Assembly: GCA_020632925.1 (NCBI GenBank) | Contig: JACKER010000011.1 | Location: forward strand, 1-64,000 | Direction: 5' to 3' | DNA length: 64,000 nt | DNA from: Alphaproteobacteria bacterium | GTDB taxonomy: Bacteria > Myxococcota_A > UBA796 > GCA-2862545 | In this document: piece after piece, positions 61,456 through 64,000 of the stretch | How positions within the stretch are numbered: position 1 is the first letter of the stretch | Layout of the letters: every line of letters begins with the position of its first letter | The notes under the pieces: model-generated | The model's input: the letters and a program-made list of their open reading frames with translations, nothing else | Database searches by the model: none | What the model was told of the DNA's origin: nothing | Translations under genes and position numbers: made by a program

Positions 61456-62378
61456 GATGCGGTCCAGAACGGCCCGACGAGGGACTCCGTCAGCTCCCAG
61501 AGCTTGCGCGCGACCTCCTCGTCCTTCGCGCGATCCGCCACGAAGCTCTCGCCCACCGGCCCCCGCGCCTGCTGGAAGCCGGTGGGTCCGTAGTAGGCGC
61601 CGGGCTTCGCCGACGGGTCGACGGCCGCGAGCACCAGCGGGTACGCCCCCTCGGTCGCGGTCTGCGCGAGCACCGCGTTCGACACCTTGTAGAGCCAGCG
61701 GAACATCGCGCTGCCACCCTCCATGCCGACGCCGGCGGACTGGAGGTTGGTGGCGGAGTACCCGGGGTGGGCGGCGAGCGCCGTGGCCTTCGCTCCGCGC
61801 GCCGCCAGCCGCCGCTGCAGCTCGAACGCGTACATCAGGTTCGCGAGCTTCGACTGGCCGTAGGCGACGGTCGGGTCGTAGCTCTTCTCCGAGTTCAGGT
61901 CGTCGAGCGCGATGCGACCGAACTTGTGGGCCACGCTGCTCACGGCCACGAACCGGCCGCCGGCGGCCTCGACCTGCGGGAAGAGCGCCCGGTCGAAGCG
62001 GAAGTGACCGAGGTGGTTCGTCGCGATCTGGAGCTCGAACCCTTCCTTCGTACGGATGAGCGGCGTCTGCATCACGCCCGCGTTGTTGATGACGGCGTCG
62101 ATCGTCGGGCAGGAGCTCGCGATGCTCGCGGTCGCCGTGGCCACGCTCTCCGGATCCGCCAGATCGAGGAGGACGAGCTCGATCTTCGCGCGCGGTGCCA
62201 CCGCGCTGACGGCGGACACCGCGTCCCGCCCCTTGCCCTCGTTGCGGGACGTGATGACGACCCGCGCGCCCTTCCCGCACAGGATCTTCGCCGCCTCCAG
62301 GCCCAGGCCGGAGTTGCCTCCCGTGATCACGACGGTCTTGTCGGACAGATCGCTCAGCTGATCAGGCGTCCAGCCCAT
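61452..62378 (-). CDS. Short-chain dehydrogenase/reductase
   Basis: Encodes 308 residues from the ATG at 62378. NAD(P) motif TGGNSGLG at 19-26, NNAG, and the catalytic Ser (VSSVAH) and YGQSK (Tyr-x3-Lys) are in order. The longer C-terminal arm resembles retinol-dehydrogenase-like SDRs. It is probably a cytoplasmic reductase of a carbonyl or alcohol. Its stop overlaps the SUKH gene start; the TetR gene lies 3 bases upstream in the same direction, so these three may form an operon. Confidence 0.88.
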   Translation of the reverse strand: MGWTPDQLSDLSDKTVVITGGNSGLGLEAAKILCGKGARVVITSRNEGKGRDAVSAVSAVAPRAKIELVLLDLADPESVATATASIASSCPTIDAVINNAGVMQTPLIRTKEGFELQIATNHLGHFRFDRALFPQVEAAGGRFVAVSSVAHKFGRIALDDLNSEKSYDPTVAYGQSKLANLMYAFELQRRLAARGAKATALAAHPGYSATNLQSAGVGMEGGSAMFRWLYKVSNAVLAQTATEGAYPLVLAAVDPSAKPGAYYGPTGFQQARGPVGESFVADRAKDEEVARKLWELTESLVGPFWTAS

Positions 62379-62381
62379 GCC

Positions 62382-63047
62382 TCACTCCTCGGTACGCCCG
62401 TCGATATCCCCGCGAGGCGGGACCGGCGCGAACAGGCGGCGCGCGATCCGGCTCAGCTCCTCGCGAAAGGCCTCGTCGGCGAGCAGGTCGGGGCGTTCCA
62501 CGATGGCCTCGTTCGTCACCCAGCGGATGGCGCGCGACACGACGAACAGGGCGGTGCGCAGCGCCTCGGGCTCCCGCAGGTCGGCCGCGAGCCGCTCCGG
62601 TGTGGCCTGCAGCGCGCTCCCGAGCTCCTCCACGAGGCGGGCGGTGACCTCGCGGGCGGTCCGATCGCGCTCGAGCTGGGACAGCAGCGGCAAGAGCGCC
62701 GCCATCAGGGGCGCACCCTCGAGCTGGCGGTCGCACACGGCGTCGACCAGCGCGCGCGCCGGGTCCGGGGCCTCCGCCAGCGCCAGCGCGCTCGCGCCGA
62801 GCAGGGCCGTGTCCTCGGTCAGCCGGTGCTCCACCAGGTCGGCGACGATGGCCGCCTTGTTCGGGAAGTACTGGTACAGCGAGCCGATCCCGACGCCGGC
62901 GACCTCGGCGACGCGGTTCGTCGTGAGCCGGTCCGGCCCCTCGCTGGCCAGGATGCGAGCCGCCGCCTCGCGCAGCGCGCGGACGGTCTCCTGCGCTCTC
63001 GGCTGAGTGGCCTTCTTCCTGGGTTCCAGCGAACGTCGCCGCGCCAT
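62382..63047 (-). CDS. TetR/AcrR-family transcriptional regulator
   Basis: Encodes 221 residues from the ATG at 63047. The HTH lies at about 20-75: ETVRALREAAARILASEGPDRLTTNRVAEVAGVGIGSLYQYFPNKAAIVADLV (TetR signature SLYQYFPNK). The C-terminal ligand-binding part is alpha-helical. It is divergent from an FAD monooxygenase (starts 63115-63121), a frequent regulator/target pair. A 14-bp inverted repeat (63055-63068) sits in its leader. It probably represses its own operon and the monooxygenase until a small hydrophobic ligand binds. Confidence 0.88.
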   Translation of the reverse strand: MARRRSLEPRKKATQPRAQETVRALREAAARILASEGPDRLTTNRVAEVAGVGIGSLYQYFPNKAAIVADLVEHRLTEDTALLGASALALAEAPDPARALVDAVCDRQLEGAPLMAALLPLLSQLERDRTAREVTARLVEELGSALQATPERLAADLREPEALRTALFVVSRAIRWVTNEAIVERPDLLADEAFREELSRIARRLFAPVPPRGDIDGRTEE

Positions 63048-63054
63048 CTGCGCC

Positions 63055-63068
63055 CTCGCGCATGCGAG
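63055..63068. promoter_or_regulatory. TetR operator candidate
   Basis: CTCGC-GCAT-GCGAG (63055-63068) is an exact 14-bp palindrome in the short gap between divergent tetR and the monooxygenase gene. Its position, 8 bases from the tetR start, suits autoregulation. The gap holds no other clear regulatory site. Confidence 0.45.
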
Positions 63069-63120
63069 TAACCGCGGCGGGTCGGTCCGCATAGATCGTG
63101 GACAGGAGGTGGTCGTGGCC

Positions 63121-64000
63121 ATGCGCATCCTGGTGGCGGGCGGAGGACCGGGCGGGCTGACCACCGCGCTCGCTCTGCGTCGCGTCGGGTTCGAGGTCGT
63201 GGTGCTCGAGCGCAGCCCGGAGCTGCGCACCGCCGGCGCCGGCCTGACCCTGCAGATCAACGCGGTCCGGATGTTGGGCGCGCTCGGCCTCGCGGAGGAG
63301 GTGGTCGCCGCCGGGCGCGCCATCCGCAGCGGCCAGATCCGGCGCGCGGACGGGCGGGTGCTCGCTGATCTGGACCTCGAGAAGGCGGGCGAGGGACTCG
63401 GCGTGCCCGGCGTCGGCATCCACCGCGCGGCGCTCTCGGGCCTGCTCGCGCGACACCTCGCGCCGTCCGAGCTCGTGTTCGACGCCGGGGTGGACGCCGT
63501 CGAGCAGGACGACCGTGGGGTCCGCGTCCGCACCACGGGCGGTCGCACCTTCGAGGGCGACGTGCTCGTCGGCGCGGACGGCCTGCACTCGCGCGTGCGC
63601 GCCGCCGTCCTCGGACCCCGACCCACCCGCTACGCCGGCTACACCTGCTGGCGAGGCATCGCGCCGGTCCCGGCCCCCGAGGGTGGCTCGGCCGAGATCT
63701 GGGGGGAGGGGCAGCGCTTCGGGTTCGTCGGGACCACCGCCGCGGAGACCTACTGGTTCGCGACCGCCAACGCCGAGCCCGGGGGAGGGGAGGGCGAGGA
63801 CCACCACGCGGAGGTCGTGCGGCGCTTCGGCACGTACGCCTCGCCGGTGCCCGATCTCGTCGCGGCCACGCCGATCGACGCAGTGATCCGCAACGACATC
63901 GTGGATCTGGCGCCGATGGAGAGCTGGGTGCGCGGGCGCGTGGCGCTGATCGGCGACGCGGCGCACGCGACCACGCCGAACATGGGGCAGGGAGCGTGCA
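63121..64000 (+). CDS. FAD-dependent monooxygenase, 3' end outside window
   Basis: The frame runs from ATG 63121 (GTG 63115 is an alternative; AGGAGGT at 63104-63110) to the window end with no stop, giving 293 residues. The FAD motif GGGPGG is near the N-terminus, followed by VVVLERSP, the middle GADGLHSRVR (DG motif, NADPH/FAD), and GDAAHATTPNMGQGA (GD motif) at the visible end. This is the PHBH/zeaxanthin epoxidase-like single-component flavoprotein monooxygenase family. It hydroxylates aromatic or related substrates using NAD(P)H and O2. It is divergent from tetR. About 80-100 residues are missing. Confidence 0.87.
   Translation, partial: MRILVAGGGPGGLTTALALRRVGFEVVVLERSPELRTAGAGLTLQINAVRMLGALGLAEEVVAAGRAIRSGQIRRADGRVLADLDLEKAGEGLGVPGVGIHRAALSGLLARHLAPSELVFDAGVDAVEQDDRGVRVRTTGGRTFEGDVLVGADGLHSRVRAAVLGPRPTRYAGYTCWRGIAPVPAPEGGSAEIWGEGQRFGFVGTTAAETYWFATANAEPGGGEGEDHHAEVVRRFGTYASPVPDLVAATPIDAVIRNDIVDLAPMESWVRGRVALIGDAAHATTPNMGQGAC

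Overview
The window is a GC-rich, gene-dense bacterial chromosome segment. It has short intergenic gaps, many GTG/TTG starts and frequent 4-base stop/start overlaps. Several traits point to Myxococcota (former Deltaproteobacteria), probably an uncultured lineage: a complete alternative complex III operon, a transmembrane Ser/Thr kinase and a kinase-like relic, lipoproteins with MopE-type Asp/Cys repeats or Asp/Thr and Gly/Ser low complexity, an exported protein with a Cys-plus-polyArg C-terminal sorting tail, and an IF3 with a long acidic tail like the Dsg protein of Myxococcus xanthus. I could not run any search, so the assignment is inference.

Layout. 1-5073: envelope and signalling genes (AgmX-like protein, acyl-CoA-binding protein, membrane protein, sensor kinase, MopE-like lipoprotein). 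5217-12964 (minus): actABCDEF for alternative complex III, preceded by a biliverdin-reductase-like oxidoreductase. 14070-16481: Cys-rich lipoprotein, rsmD, meaB-like GTPase, lipoprotein. 16485-20716 (minus): TULIP/BPI-like surface protein, TrmK-like methyltransferase, pseudokinase. 20756-25587: cyclic-nucleotide-binding protein, tRNA-Ala, plsC-like acyltransferase, tRNA-Leu, TlpA-like thioredoxin, TatT-like lipoprotein, rpsU. 25652-32089: barrel protein, holA, ileS, orphan methyltransferase. 32099-35203: repeat lipoprotein, a cytochrome c/PHM-type copper monooxygenase fusion, and a DJ-1/YciI fusion. 35208-39889 (minus): livJHMGF branched-chain amino-acid ABC transporter. 39936-41513: NCS2-type permease, followed by a non-coding heptamer-repeat region (41514-41900).

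41901-44007 (minus): a translationally coupled ECF sigma factor, anti-sigma factor and beta-helix membrane protein, with a divergent TPR membrane protein. 45656-55330 (plus): grpE, DUF4340 protein, Slt-type lytic transglycosylase, truncated haemoglobin, dnaE, exported protein and lipB. 55349-58139: tRNA-Val, infC-rpmI-rplT, lipoprotein, MerR regulator, tRNA-Pro. 58193-64000: accessory-looking regulators and enzymes (LysR/DJ-1 pair, SUKH/HU-like fusion coupled to an SDR, TetR with a divergent FAD monooxygenase cut by the window edge).

The main functional modules are respiration (quinol to cytochrome c through complex III), branched-chain amino-acid uptake, envelope stress signalling (ECF/anti-sigma) and core translation/replication genes. 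No IS element, prophage, CRISPR array or toxin cluster was seen. The least conventional items are the heptamer-repeat hairpin, the ECF sigma gene with no usual start codon, the copper-monooxygenase/DJ-1-YciI pair, the SUKH-HU fusion and the TULIP-like surface protein.
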